A stretch of 64,000 nucleotides of DNA from Lichenicola sp050954785 (GTDB lineage: Bacteria > Pseudomonadota > Alphaproteobacteria > Acetobacterales > Acetobacteraceae), in the NCBI GenBank assembly GCA_050954785.1, contig JBPBQO010000001.1, positions 124,001-188,000 on the forward strand, given 5' to 3'. The notes beneath the pieces were generated by a model, which saw only the letters and a list, made by a program, of their open reading frames with translations, searched no databases and had not been told where the DNA came from. Positions 15,374 through 24,128 of the stretch are shown here, piece after piece (within the stretch, counting starts at the first letter, position 1; every line of letters begins with the position of its first letter). The position numbers and the translations under genes are program-made.

Positions 15374-17569
15374 TCACGCGGAGACCAGGACCGGACGTCG
15401 CCGGTCGAGCAGGCCGCGCGCTTTTTCGATCAGCAACGCCGCTTCGCCGAGGGTGCCGACCAGCGCATGGAGACCTCGATCGGGCGCATCCCGGGTCGGG
15501 GTCTCCGCGTCCGCCGGCGGACCTGGCTCGAGCAAGGGTGCCAGCTCCTGTTCGAGCCGGTTGATCCGGGACGCTGCACGCGCCGGTTCTGTCCGCACCC
15601 GCCGCAGGGCGCGCAACGCCTGTCGTGCGGCATCATGCCCGGCCGCGGGCAATGCAGGGTCGGACCGGAGTTGTTGCAGCGTCAGCACCACGCGTCCGAG
15701 CGCCACGGTCGCGAAGGCCGCCTGTACCAGTGGCGCCGGTGCCAGGCCCGGGATCTGTTGCAGGCGCTGGATCATGCGCTGGATCTTCTGCATCTGCAGG
15801 TTCTGCCAGACTTCCCATCGTGGGATCGGCCATGCCTCGAACCCGGCAACGACAGGACGCTGCCAGGACAGCAGCTCGATGGCACGTCCGAGGGAGGCCG
15901 CCAGACGGCCGATGTCGCGTCGCGGATTCGCCGGCAGCAGCACCCGGAACACCATCACCAGGCAGATGCAGCCGAGCAGGAACGCCTGCCAGTTGTTGAG
16001 CAGCGAGATGTCATCGAAGCTGATCGGATTGTGCACATTGATCATCGCGTTGAAGAACACGACATAGCCGAACGCGCGGCCACGATGGACCGGATGGTAC
16101 TGCAGCCAGATGCCCGGTATCAGACACAGGCACAGCGTGCCCCATAACAATGGAAAGCCGGAAATCTGCGGCACCAGGAAAATCTGGAACACCATGCTGA
16201 CTGGAATCGCGAGGAGTGTTCCCGTTGCCAGTTCAAGACTGGCCTTGGATGCGGATGGGTTGGTCGAGAGCAGGCAGGCAGCCGGCACAAGGTAGGACAG
16301 CATGGTCGGCCCGGCGGTCCATTGCGTCGCATACCAGAACAGTCCGCCGATGAGCGTCACCAGTACGCCCCGGAGTCCGTTCCGGAAGGCGGTTGTCCAG
16401 TCCAGGTAGGGACGCAGCCGGATCCGCCCATCCGCCGGCCCGGTTCCGGTCAGGTCGGCGACCGCATGCGACAACTGCAACAGCATATCGCGTTCATGCA
16501 GGACCACGGTCAGGGCCACCGGGTCCCTGAGCCCGAAGGCGATTGCATCGATGCGGGTCCGTGCCGCGTCGATCATCGGCAGGCTTCCCGCAAGACCGCC
16601 GACGGCGAGGTGCGACAGCGTCTGCATCGTCTCGCGGGCGATCGACTGGGCCTGATATGCCTCGGACATGTCCGGAGAGGCATCGTCCCGTAGTGTGTGA
16701 GCCAGCGCATCGTGCAGCGGTTCGAGGGTGCTCAGCAGGCCGAGCAACTGCGCCGCGCCAAGCCGCAACCGTCCCATCCGGCGACGCAGGACGTAGCTGT
16801 CGGCGCCCGCATATTCGATGGCCTCGTCCAGCGCGGTCGCCCGTAGCAGCAGTCCTGTGCGAGGAAGTGCGCCGGCGCCGACGCTGCTCAACGCGGGTCC
16901 GCCGGGTTGGCGATACAGCACGAAGCCGCTGGCGATATCTCGAACCAGGGTCTCGATCGTCACCGCCAGCGTGGACGGTTTTGGCAGGCTGGTCAGCAGG
17001 AACACCAAAGCGGCCGATACGACGCCGACCGATACCGCCGAGACGCGCGAGAGCGCGCCGGTGAAGATATTCAACGGCTGCGCGAACGAGCTGCTGGCGA
17101 TAATGATGATGGTGTAGCCGGCCAGTACCGCGCCATACGCCTTGAAGTAGCGCAGCAGCGACGCCGTTACGCAGGCGACCCCGATGCACAGCGACAGCGC
17201 CAGGGTGAACAGCAGCGGCGCCTGCGCGAAGGCCGACATCAACGCGACCGCAACGACGGCACCGAGCAGGGTACCGAACAGCCGCCACAGGCTTTTCGAA
17301 ATCAATGCGCCGGTGACTGGATTGACGACGATCAGCACCGTGGTCACCGCCGACATCGGCGACTGCAGTTGCAGCGCGAAGGCGGTGAACAGCGCGATGC
17401 CGATCGCCAGCATCGTGCGTAGCATATAGGCCAGCGTCGCCCATTGCGGACTTGCAGCACGCGCCCACAGCCCGGCTCCGTTCATGCGTCCGGCTGCATG
17501 CAGCAAGGTCGCCATGCGTGACGCCGCCGTCCGCAACGGTCGCGTCACGATGTCGTCGGTACCGGTCAT
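15374..17569 (-). CDS. FUSC-family (AaeB-like) efflux transporter
   Basis: The 731-residue inner-membrane protein has two sets of about six helices separated by long cytoplasmic regions, typical of FUSC/AaeB. The first set starts with YMLRTMLAIGIALFTAFALQLQ and SAVTTVLIVVNPVTGALISKSLWRLFGT; the second has FRNGLRGVLVTLIGGLFWYATQW and NPSASKASLELATGTLLAIP. It probably exports aromatic acids or related toxic compounds with the downstream adaptor and channel. The start ATG at 17569 follows the marR stop by ten bases; a longer in-frame extension overlaps marR and was discarded. Confidence 0.9.
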   Translation of the reverse strand: MTGTDDIVTRPLRTAASRMATLLHAAGRMNGAGLWARAASPQWATLAYMLRTMLAIGIALFTAFALQLQSPMSAVTTVLIVVNPVTGALISKSLWRLFGTLLGAVVAVALMSAFAQAPLLFTLALSLCIGVACVTASLLRYFKAYGAVLAGYTIIIIASSSFAQPLNIFTGALSRVSAVSVGVVSAALVFLLTSLPKPSTLAVTIETLVRDIASGFVLYRQPGGPALSSVGAGALPRTGLLLRATALDEAIEYAGADSYVLRRRMGRLRLGAAQLLGLLSTLEPLHDALAHTLRDDASPDMSEAYQAQSIARETMQTLSHLAVGGLAGSLPMIDAARTRIDAIAFGLRDPVALTVVLHERDMLLQLSHAVADLTGTGPADGRIRLRPYLDWTTAFRNGLRGVLVTLIGGLFWYATQWTAGPTMLSYLVPAACLLSTNPSASKASLELATGTLLAIPVSMVFQIFLVPQISGFPLLWGTLCLCLIPGIWLQYHPVHRGRAFGYVVFFNAMINVHNPISFDDISLLNNWQAFLLGCICLVMVFRVLLPANPRRDIGRLAASLGRAIELLSWQRPVVAGFEAWPIPRWEVWQNLQMQKIQRMIQRLQQIPGLAPAPLVQAAFATVALGRVVLTLQQLRSDPALPAAGHDAARQALRALRRVRTEPARAASRINRLEQELAPLLEPGPPADAETPTRDAPDRGLHALVGTLGEAALLIEKARGLLDRRRPVLVSA

Positions 17570-17579
17570 GCGGGGCCGC

Positions 17580-18083
17580 TCAAGCCGGCTGCTCGCGGTC
17601 TGGCCGCGGTAGCGTGTCATCGGTGCGGTCGTCCTGGCCGATCCGGCGCAAAGTCTGCTCGATACGGTCGAACACGGTATGGCAAATGGCGAGTTCGTCC
17701 GTGTCGATCCCGGCCAGCAACTTCTTGCCGAGCGCCGTTGCCAGGGCGTGAACATGGGTGTGGATGGCGCGACCCGGCGCACCAATGCTTACGAGCTTGG
17801 AACGCCGGTCGGCCGGATCCTCGACCCGCTCGACCAGCCCGTCCCGCTCGAGCGTTTCCAGCAGCCGGGCCAGGGACGGGCCGTCCATGTCGAGCATGCG
17901 AACGAGATCGCCCTGGCGGATCGGCGTTTCGAGATTGCCGAGCAACAGGATCGGCCTCCAGCTCGCATCGGTCAGGCCGTAGCGGCGCAACTGCTGGTCC
18001 AGCTCGCGTCGCCAGGCCGTGCCGAGACGCAGAAGCCGGCGGCCGAAGCCGATCGGGTCATCCTCCCTGAACTGAATATCCAT
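17580..18083 (-). CDS. MarR-family transcriptional regulator
   Basis: The 167-residue protein has a winged helix-turn-helix: ETPIRQGDLVRMLDMDGPSLARLLETLERDGLVERVEDPADRRSK spans the recognition helix and wing with the conserved DxRS-like DRRSK turn. MarR proteins repress efflux genes and release DNA on binding aromatic ligands. As first gene of the efflux operon it probably represses itself and the pump. The ATG at 18083 is chosen over TTG 18095. A palindrome sits directly upstream. Confidence 0.92.
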   Translation of the reverse strand: MDIQFREDDPIGFGRRLLRLGTAWRRELDQQLRRYGLTDASWRPILLLGNLETPIRQGDLVRMLDMDGPSLARLLETLERDGLVERVEDPADRRSKLVSIGAPGRAIHTHVHALATALGKKLLAGIDTDELAICHTVFDRIEQTLRRIGQDDRTDDTLPRPDREQPA

Positions 18084-18090
18084 TGTAGAG

Positions 18091-18104
18091 TGCAATGATT
18101 TGCA
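18091..18104. promoter_or_regulatory. Candidate MarR operator
   Basis: A perfect inverted repeat, TGCAA-TGAT-TTGCA, begins eight bases upstream of the marR start. It overlaps a second imperfect palindrome TGCATACGCA at 18101-18110. TTGC/GCAA half-sites and this position match MarR autoregulatory operators. It could also affect the divergent gene starting at 18225. Confidence 0.6.
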
Positions 18105-18224
18105 TACGCATGATTGTCAAGAAACGGTCGCGCGATCGGAGGAGAGAGTTGCCAATCCGCCAAGGCAGGTATACTCGTCATACCAGCAGCACGGTATCGC
18201 TGCATGAGTTTGAGGAGAAGCTGC

Positions 18225-19052
18225 GTGACGACGATCGCTCTGTTCGGGGCCGGCGGGAAGATGGGCTATCGTTTGTCCAGCAACCTGAAAGGTTCCACCT
18301 ACGACGTGCGCCATGTCGAGCTCGGTGAAGCCGGCCGGGCACGCCTCAATTCCGGCCTCGGCATCGAGTGTGTGCCGGCAGACGCCGCTCTCGATGGCGC
18401 CGATGTGGTGATCCTGGCGGTTCCCGATACGCTGATCGGCAAGGTTGCAGCGTCGATCATCGACAAGCTGAAGCCCGGCACCATGATCGTGGCACTCGAC
18501 GCAGCCGCGCCGTTTGCCGGACATCTGCCGAAGCGCGACGATCTCACCTATTTCGTCACCCATCCGTGCCATCCGCCGGTGTTCAACGACGAGACCGATC
18601 CTGTCGCCAAGCGCGATTTCTTCGGTGGCGTGCATGCCAAGCAGCACATCGTCAGCGCGCTGATGCAGGGACCGGACAGCGCCTACGCGCTCGGCGAGGA
18701 CATCGCGAAGGTGATCTGGGCGCCGGTCATGCGGTCGCATCGCGTCACGGTCGACCAGATGGCCCTGCTCGAGCCCGGCCTGTCCGAGACGGTGGCTGCA
18801 ACGTTGCTGGTGGTGATGCGCGAGGCGATGGACGAAGTCGTGGCACGCGGCGTCGACAAGCAGGCGGCACGCGACTTCCTGCTCGGCCACATCAATGTGC
18901 TGGCTTCGGTGATTTTCGAGGAAACCCCGGGCGTGTTCTCGGATGCCTGCAACAAGGCGATCCAGTTCGGCAAGCCGGCACTGATGCGCGACGACTGGAA
19001 GAAAGTGTTCGAGCCGGCGGAAATCGCTGCCAGCATCGAGCGGATTACCTAG
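18225..19052 (+). CDS. apnO: D-apionate oxidoisomerase-like dehydrogenase
   Basis: The 275-residue protein has an N-terminal Rossmann fold (TIALFGAGGKMGYRLS) and a C-terminal all-helical region like the phosphogluconate dehydrogenase C-terminal domain. Motifs DVVILAVPDTLIGKV and FVTHPCHPPVFNDE are family-like. ApnO oxidises and isomerises D-apionate to 3-oxo-isoapionate. Assignment rests on fold plus the adjacent DUF1537 kinase, RuBisCO-like protein and apiose-dehydrogenase-like genes. GTG 18225 is chosen: GAGGAG lies eight bases upstream and it directly precedes the Rossmann strand. A related acid-sugar substrate is possible. Confidence 0.72.
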   Translation: MTTIALFGAGGKMGYRLSSNLKGSTYDVRHVELGEAGRARLNSGLGIECVPADAALDGADVVILAVPDTLIGKVAASIIDKLKPGTMIVALDAAAPFAGHLPKRDDLTYFVTHPCHPPVFNDETDPVAKRDFFGGVHAKQHIVSALMQGPDSAYALGEDIAKVIWAPVMRSHRVTVDQMALLEPGLSETVAATLLVVMREAMDEVVARGVDKQAARDFLLGHINVLASVIFEETPGVFSDACNKAIQFGKPALMRDDWKKVFEPAEIAASIERIT

Positions 19053-19088
19053 GCGACTCCGTCTCCAGGACCAGGTTGGCCGCGAATC

Positions 19089-20405
19089 ATGCAGGCAAGG
19101 ACGGCAACGCTCGAGAGCGTGGCGATGAACGCGGCCGACGAGGCGGCACTTGTCCGCAAGGTCGGTCGGCGTGTGTTGCCGTTCCTGATCCTGTGCTTCT
19201 TCGTGGCATTCCTCGATCGGGTGAATGTCGGGTTCGCTGCCCTGCACATGAACCGGTCGCTCGGCTTCACACCGACGGTGTTCGGGCTGGGCGCCGGCAT
19301 ATTCTTCATCGGCTACTTCCTGTTCGAGATCCCGAGCAACCTGGCCCTGCACCGGTTCGGCGCACGGGTCTGGATCTCGCGCATCATGATCAGCTGGGGC
19401 GTGCTGGCCTGTGCCTGCGTGCTGGTACGCGGCGAAACGTCCTTCCTCGTTCTGCGCTTTCTGCTCGGCGCGGCCGAGGCCGGGTTCTTTCCGGGCGTGC
19501 TGCTCTACATGACCTACTGGTTCCCGGCAGCGGCGCGTGCGCGGGTGATGTCGGTGTTTTCGCTGGGCTCGGTGGTGTCGCTGGTGATCGGCTCGCCGCT
19601 GTCCGGCCTGGTGCTCAGCCTGGGCACCAGGGCCGGGCTCGAGAACTGGCAATGGCTGTTCCTGCTCGAAGGCCTGCCATCGATCCTGCTGGGTGTGATC
19701 GCCTTCTTTTTCCTGACCGACCGGCCGAAGGATGCACGCTGGCTGAGCGACCGCGAATGCCGGTGGCTGCAGGATACGATCAGCCGCGAACAGGCAACGA
19801 TCGAACGCCCGCATCATCCGCTGGCCGCGCTGCGCGATCCGCGTGGCCTGTTCCTCGCCGGGGCGGCAATGCTGAACATCATGGCGATCTACGGCGTGAC
19901 CATGTGGCTGCCGCAACTGGTGCATTCCGCCGGGCACCTGACCGATCTTCAGACCGGGCTGGTGACGTCGCTGCCGTTCCTGTGCACGGCGGTGGCGATG
20001 ACCGTGAACGGCGCGCATTCCGATCGCACCGGCGACCGCAAATGGCACATCCTGCTGTGCGCGCTGGGTGGGGCAGCCGGGTTCGTTCTCACCGCACTCG
20101 CCGCATCGCCGGTGCTGGGCCTGCTCGGACTTTGCCTGGCGGCCATGGGCATCTGGTCGTCCAACACCGTGTTCTGGACCGTGCCGATGCGCCTGTTTTC
20201 CGGCGCATCCGCCGCAGCCAGCCTGGCGCTGATCAACTCGATCGGGAACCTCGGTGGTTTCCTCGGACCCTATTTCACCGGCTGGATCCGCAGCGCATCC
20301 GGCGGCTACGAGGCGGCCTTGCTGGCCCTGGGTGGAGCCCTCGCTTTGTTTGGAGTGCTGATGTTTGCCTTCCTGAACTCCGGCGACGGCAAGGCCGGAT
20401 CATGA
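19089..20405 (+). CDS. MFS transporter, anion:cation symporter family
   Basis: The 438-residue protein has twelve predicted helices and the ACS-family start LPFLILCFFVAFLDRVNVGFAALHM, with FEIPSNLALHRFGARVWISRIMISWG and the A-like loop. ACS members import organic and sugar acids such as tartrate, glucarate and 4-hydroxyphenylacetate. It overlaps the RuBisCO-like gene by four bases (ATGA), so it probably imports an acid of the same pathway, perhaps apionate, while the ABC system further on imports the sugar. ATG 19089 or 19125 could be the start. Confidence 0.88.
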   Translation: MQARTATLESVAMNAADEAALVRKVGRRVLPFLILCFFVAFLDRVNVGFAALHMNRSLGFTPTVFGLGAGIFFIGYFLFEIPSNLALHRFGARVWISRIMISWGVLACACVLVRGETSFLVLRFLLGAAEAGFFPGVLLYMTYWFPAAARARVMSVFSLGSVVSLVIGSPLSGLVLSLGTRAGLENWQWLFLLEGLPSILLGVIAFFFLTDRPKDARWLSDRECRWLQDTISREQATIERPHHPLAALRDPRGLFLAGAAMLNIMAIYGVTMWLPQLVHSAGHLTDLQTGLVTSLPFLCTAVAMTVNGAHSDRTGDRKWHILLCALGGAAGFVLTALAASPVLGLLGLCLAAMGIWSSNTVFWTVPMRLFSGASAAASLALINSIGNLGGFLGPYFTGWIRSASGGYEAALLALGGALALFGVLMFAFLNSGDGKAGS

Positions 20406-21679
20406 GCGACGTGATCAAGGTCACTTACCGGATCGAGACCGCGGGCGATCCCGCGTCGCTTGCGGAAAAGATCGCCAGCGACCAGTCGACCGGCACCTTC
20501 GTGCCGCTGCCGGGCGAGACGCCGGAACTGAAGGCCCGTGTGGCGGCCCGCGTCACCGCATTGCGGGAGCTGCCGCCGGTCGAGACCCCGTCGCTGCCGC
20601 AGTCCGGCCCGGCACCTCGCTATAACCTTGCCGAGGCGGAGATCTCGTTTCCGGTGGAAGCGATCGGCACCGATCTCGCAGCGCTGATGACCATCGCGGT
20701 GAACGGCGTCTATGCGATCAAGGGCTTTACCGGCATCCGCATCACCGACCTGGTGTTGCCGGACAGCTTCCGCGGCGCCTACCCCGGCCCGCAATTCGGC
20801 GGCGCCGGCAGCCGCGCGCTGACCGGCGTGTTCGGCCGGCCGATCATCGGCACCATCGTCAAGCCGGCACTCGGGCTGCGTCCGCACGAGAGTGCCGACA
20901 TGGTGCGCGAGCTGATCGAAGCCGACGTCGACTTCATCAAGGACGACGAGAAGCTGATGAGCCCGGCCTATTCGAGCCTGGCCGACCGGGTTCGGGCGAT
21001 CATGCCGCTGATCCTCGACCGCGAGCAGCGCACCGGCCGCAAGACCATGTATGCGTTCGGCATCTCGGCCGCCGACCCCGACGACATGCTGCGCAACCAT
21101 GATCTGGTCGTTGCCGCAGGTGGCAACGCCGCGGTGGTGAACATCAACTCGGTCGGGTTCGGCGGGCTGGCGTTCCTGCGCAAGCGCTCGAATCTGGTGC
21201 TGCATGCCCATCGCAACGGCTGGGACATCCTGACCCGTCATCCTGGTCTGGGCATGGACTTCAAGGTGTACAGCCTGTTCTGGCGCCTGCTCGGCATCGA
21301 CCAGTTCCAGATCAACGGCATCGGTGCAAAATACTGGGAGCCGGACCAGTCGTTCGTGACCTCCTTCGCCAATTGCCGCACGCCGATCTTTTCAGAAGCC
21401 GACTGCCCACTTCCGGTGGTGTGTTCCGGGCAGTGGGGCGGCCAGGCGCCGGCCACCTGGCAGCGCACCGGCCAGACGACAGAGCTGCTCTATCTGTGCG
21501 GCGGCGGCGTCGTCAGCCATCCGGGCGGACCGGCCGCCGGCGTGCGCGCGGTGCGCCAGTCCTGGGACGCGGCGGAGGCAGGCATCCCGCTGGCGACCTA
21601 TGCGCGGGACCATCCCGAGCTGGCGCAATCGCTCGCGAAGTTCGGCAGTCCGGAACAGCAGGCGGGGAACGATTTCTGA
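20402..21679 (+). CDS. oiaX: RuBisCO-like protein, 3-oxo-isoapionate-4-phosphate decarboxylase-like
   Basis: The 425-residue protein is a RuBisCO large-subunit homologue of the RLP group. Active-site parts are kept: Lys154 in GTIVKPALGL, the metal/carbamate motif DFIKDDE with Lys180, Asp182 and Glu183, His in LHAHRNGW (268-270), Lys310 in INGIGAKYWEP, and the phosphate loop GGGVVSHPGG at 367-376. It is not a CO2-fixing RuBisCO. In characterised apiose clusters the RLP OiaX decarboxylates 3-oxo-isoapionate 4-phosphate. It is coupled to the MFS gene and followed by the DUF1537 kinase, the same pairing as in those clusters. Confidence 0.8.
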   Translation: MSDVIKVTYRIETAGDPASLAEKIASDQSTGTFVPLPGETPELKARVAARVTALRELPPVETPSLPQSGPAPRYNLAEAEISFPVEAIGTDLAALMTIAVNGVYAIKGFTGIRITDLVLPDSFRGAYPGPQFGGAGSRALTGVFGRPIIGTIVKPALGLRPHESADMVRELIEADVDFIKDDEKLMSPAYSSLADRVRAIMPLILDREQRTGRKTMYAFGISAADPDDMLRNHDLVVAAGGNAAVVNINSVGFGGLAFLRKRSNLVLHAHRNGWDILTRHPGLGMDFKVYSLFWRLLGIDQFQINGIGAKYWEPDQSFVTSFANCRTPIFSEADCPLPVVCSGQWGGQAPATWQRTGQTTELLYLCGGGVVSHPGGPAAGVRAVRQSWDAAEAGIPLATYARDHPELAQSLAKFGSPEQQAGNDF

Positions 21680-21704
21680 TGGCTGGCAAGCACGCGAGCG
21701 TCGC

Positions 21705-23033
21705 ATGAGCGACCTGCTCCTCTCCTATTACGGCGATGACCTGACCGGATCGACCGATGTCATGGAGGCGCTGAGCCTGCGTGGCGTTTCGACGGTGTTG
21801 TTCATCCGGCGTCCGACTGCGGGGCAGCGTGCGCGCTTTCCCGACGTAAGGGCGATCGGCCTTGCCGGCACCAGTCGCAGCGAAACGCCGGCCTGGATGC
21901 GGGAACACCTGCCGGCCGACTTCGCCTGGCTGGCCGGGCTCGACGCGCCGCTGTGCCACTACAAGGTGTGCTCGACATTCGATTCCGCGCCGGACATCGG
22001 CAGCATCGGGTGCGCCCTCGATATCGGCCGGCAGGTGTTCGGCGGCCTGGTCGTGCCGCTGGTGGTCGGTGCGCCGCAACTGCGTCGCTACACCGCCTTC
22101 GGCCAGTTGTTCGCGGCCTACCAGGGGACCGTGTATCGCATCGACCGGCATCCGGTGATGAGCCGGCACCCGGTCACGCCGATGGCGGAAGCGGACCTTA
22201 TCCTGCATCTGTCGCATCAGACGCAGGCCCGGATCGGCCGGATCGACCATGTGCAGCTCCTGTCGCCCGAAGCCGACGCGCTGGTCGACCAGCTTGCCGC
22301 GGCAAACGATGTCCTGTTGCTCGATGTGGCGGACGATCTGCAGCAGCGCGCCGTCGGGCGGCAACTGGTCCGGCTGCTTCGGTCCGGCAGCCGGTTCGCG
22401 GTGGGATCGTCGGGCATGGAATATGCCCTGGCGGCCGCCTGGACCGAAGATGGGGTAATTTCCGGCACGTCGGACTTCAGGTCTCCCGGTGCCGTCGATC
22501 GTATCGCGGTCGTATCGGGCAGCGTGTCGCCGACCACCGAGCGCCAGATCCTGCATGCCGAGCAGGCGGGCTTCGTGCGCATCGCCATCGATCCGCAATC
22601 GTTCGTTCGGGCCGGTGAAGACGCTGCGATCGCGCAGGCCACGAAACAGGCCGAACAGGCGCTCGGAGCAGGCCGCAGCGTCATCCTGCATACGGCACTC
22701 GGGCCATCGAGCGATGTCGGTGCCAGTTTTGCCGGCCTCGACGGCGCACGGCACATGATCGGACAGGGTCTTGGCCAATTGCTGGCCGGACTGGTGCGAT
22801 CGCAGGGTTTGACGCGGGCGGTCATTGCCGGCGGCGACACTTCCAGCCACGCGCTGCGGGAACTCGGGATCTTTGCCCTTACCACCTGCCTGCCGCTGCC
22901 ACAGACGCCGGGATCGCCGCTCTGCACGGCACATTCAGACGATCCTGCCTTCGATGGCCTGCAAATCGCGCTGAAGGGCGGTCAGGTCGGCAGCGACGCT
23001 TATTTCCAGAACATTCGCGCCGGGACGGCCTGA
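21705..23033 (+). CDS. oiaK: DUF1537-family acid-sugar kinase, 3-oxo-isoapionate kinase-like
   Basis: The 442-residue protein has the two-domain four-carbon acid sugar kinase fold: LLLSYYGDDLTGSTDVMEAL at the start (substrate Asp pair), a central region with CSTFDSAPDIGSIG, and the C-terminal ATP domain with IAVVSGSVSPTTERQI and AVIAGGDTSSHALRELG. DUF1537 kinases act on threonate, erythronate and 3-oxo-isoapionate; adjacency to the RLP points to the last. Start ATG 21705 lies 25 bases after the RLP stop; upstream in-frame sequence overlaps the RLP gene. Confidence 0.82.
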   Translation: MSDLLLSYYGDDLTGSTDVMEALSLRGVSTVLFIRRPTAGQRARFPDVRAIGLAGTSRSETPAWMREHLPADFAWLAGLDAPLCHYKVCSTFDSAPDIGSIGCALDIGRQVFGGLVVPLVVGAPQLRRYTAFGQLFAAYQGTVYRIDRHPVMSRHPVTPMAEADLILHLSHQTQARIGRIDHVQLLSPEADALVDQLAAANDVLLLDVADDLQQRAVGRQLVRLLRSGSRFAVGSSGMEYALAAAWTEDGVISGTSDFRSPGAVDRIAVVSGSVSPTTERQILHAEQAGFVRIAIDPQSFVRAGEDAAIAQATKQAEQALGAGRSVILHTALGPSSDVGASFAGLDGARHMIGQGLGQLLAGLVRSQGLTRAVIAGGDTSSHALRELGIFALTTCLPLPQTPGSPLCTAHSDDPAFDGLQIALKGGQVGSDAYFQNIRAGTA

Positions 23034-23062
23034 AGCGCCTGGCACCTTACTAGTCATCTCAT

Positions 23063-23085
23063 TGACTCGTCATACCAATTATTGG
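23063..23085. promoter_or_regulatory. Candidate operators upstream of the sugar ABC operon
   Basis: Two palindromes sit side by side in the 113-base gap before the binding-protein gene: TGAC-TC-GTCA at 23063-23072 and CCAAT-T-ATTGG at 23075-23085. The second, with CCAAT/ATTGG arms, is of the short-arm type bound by FCD-class GntR regulators, one of which is encoded at 30365-31144. Binding is inference. Confidence 0.45.
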
Positions 23086-23146
23086 ACTATGACCGGACAG
23101 GAAACAGTCCCGGAAGAAGGACTGTCGTCATCATTGGAGAATGTTC

Positions 23147-24085
23147 ATGAAGGCCCGTACTCTGCTTTGCTGCCTGCTCGCCACGAGTTTCATGGTTTCG
23201 ACCGCAGTTTCAGCGCGGGCCGCTGACCTGGTCGCGGTCATTACGCCGTCGCACGACAATCCGTTCTACGGCGCCGAGGCGGATGCCGCGAAAGCCAAGG
23301 CCGAATCCCTGGGCTACAGCGCCATCGAGCTGTCGCACGACGATGATCCGGCCAAGCAGTATCAGCTCGTCGAGGCGATGATCGCACGCGGCGCCAAGGC
23401 GATCATCCTGGATAATGCGGGATCGGATGCAACCGTCGCCGCCGTGCAGATGGCGCGGAAGGCCAAGATCCCGAGCTTCCTGATCGATCGCGAAATCAGC
23501 GTGCCCAAGGTCGCGATCTCGCAGATCATCTCGAACAACTACCAGGGCGCGCAGATCGGCGCGCAGGCGTTCGTCAAGCTGATGGGCGAGAAAGGCTCGT
23601 ATGTGGAGCTGGTCGGCCGCGACAGCGATACCAACGCCGGCATCCGGTCCAAAGGCTTCCACGACGTCATCGACGACTATCCGGATCTGAAAATGGTTGC
23701 GCGCCAGTCCGCAAACTGGAAGCAGAGCGAAGCCTTCTCGAAGATGCAGTCCATTCTGGAGGCCAACCCGACGATCAAGGGCGTGATCTGCGGCAACGAC
23801 ACGATGGCGATGGGCGCATATGCCGCGCTGAAGGCCGCCGGCCATGGCGACGTGATCGTCGTCGGCATGGATGGCAGCAACGACGTGCGGGACTCGATCG
23901 AACAGGGCGGAATTCGCGCGACGGTGCTGCAGCCGGTGATTCAGGAAGCCGAGACGGCGGTCGTGCAGATGGACAAGTATCTGAAGTCGGGCTCGACCGG
24001 CGCTGCGGAAAAACAGCTTCTCGACTGCACGCTGATCGACAAGACCAATGCGACCAAGCTCGAACGTTTCAAACTGTCAAACTGA
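23147..24085 (+). CDS. Sugar ABC transporter periplasmic binding protein
   Basis: The 312-residue protein has a signal peptide (to VSARAADL) and the RbsB/periplasmic binding protein type 1 fold: AVITPSHDNPFYGAEADAA, AKAIILDNAGSDA, ISNNYQGAQIGAQAFVKLMG, VICGNDTMAMGAYAALKAAG and VVGMDGSNDVRDSI. It captures a pentose or related sugar; D-apiose is the best guess from context. ATG 23147 is chosen because GGAGA lies about seven bases upstream, whereas ATG 23141 is too close to it. Confidence 0.93.
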   Translation: MKARTLLCCLLATSFMVSTAVSARAADLVAVITPSHDNPFYGAEADAAKAKAESLGYSAIELSHDDDPAKQYQLVEAMIARGAKAIILDNAGSDATVAAVQMARKAKIPSFLIDREISVPKVAISQIISNNYQGAQIGAQAFVKLMGEKGSYVELVGRDSDTNAGIRSKGFHDVIDDYPDLKMVARQSANWKQSEAFSKMQSILEANPTIKGVICGNDTMAMGAYAALKAAGHGDVIVVGMDGSNDVRDSIEQGGIRATVLQPVIQEAETAVVQMDKYLKSGSTGAAEKQLLDCTLIDKTNATKLERFKLSN

Positions 24086-24128
24086 TTTCCCCGGACAGTT
24101 TGCGCGCATCCAGGATCGGAATTGCCTG

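Noticed and set aside
20402..21679. Genuine CO2-fixing RuBisCO large subunit
   Set aside because: Length is 425 residues, the sequence context is catabolic, and no small subunit, phosphoribulokinase or other Calvin-cycle gene is nearby.
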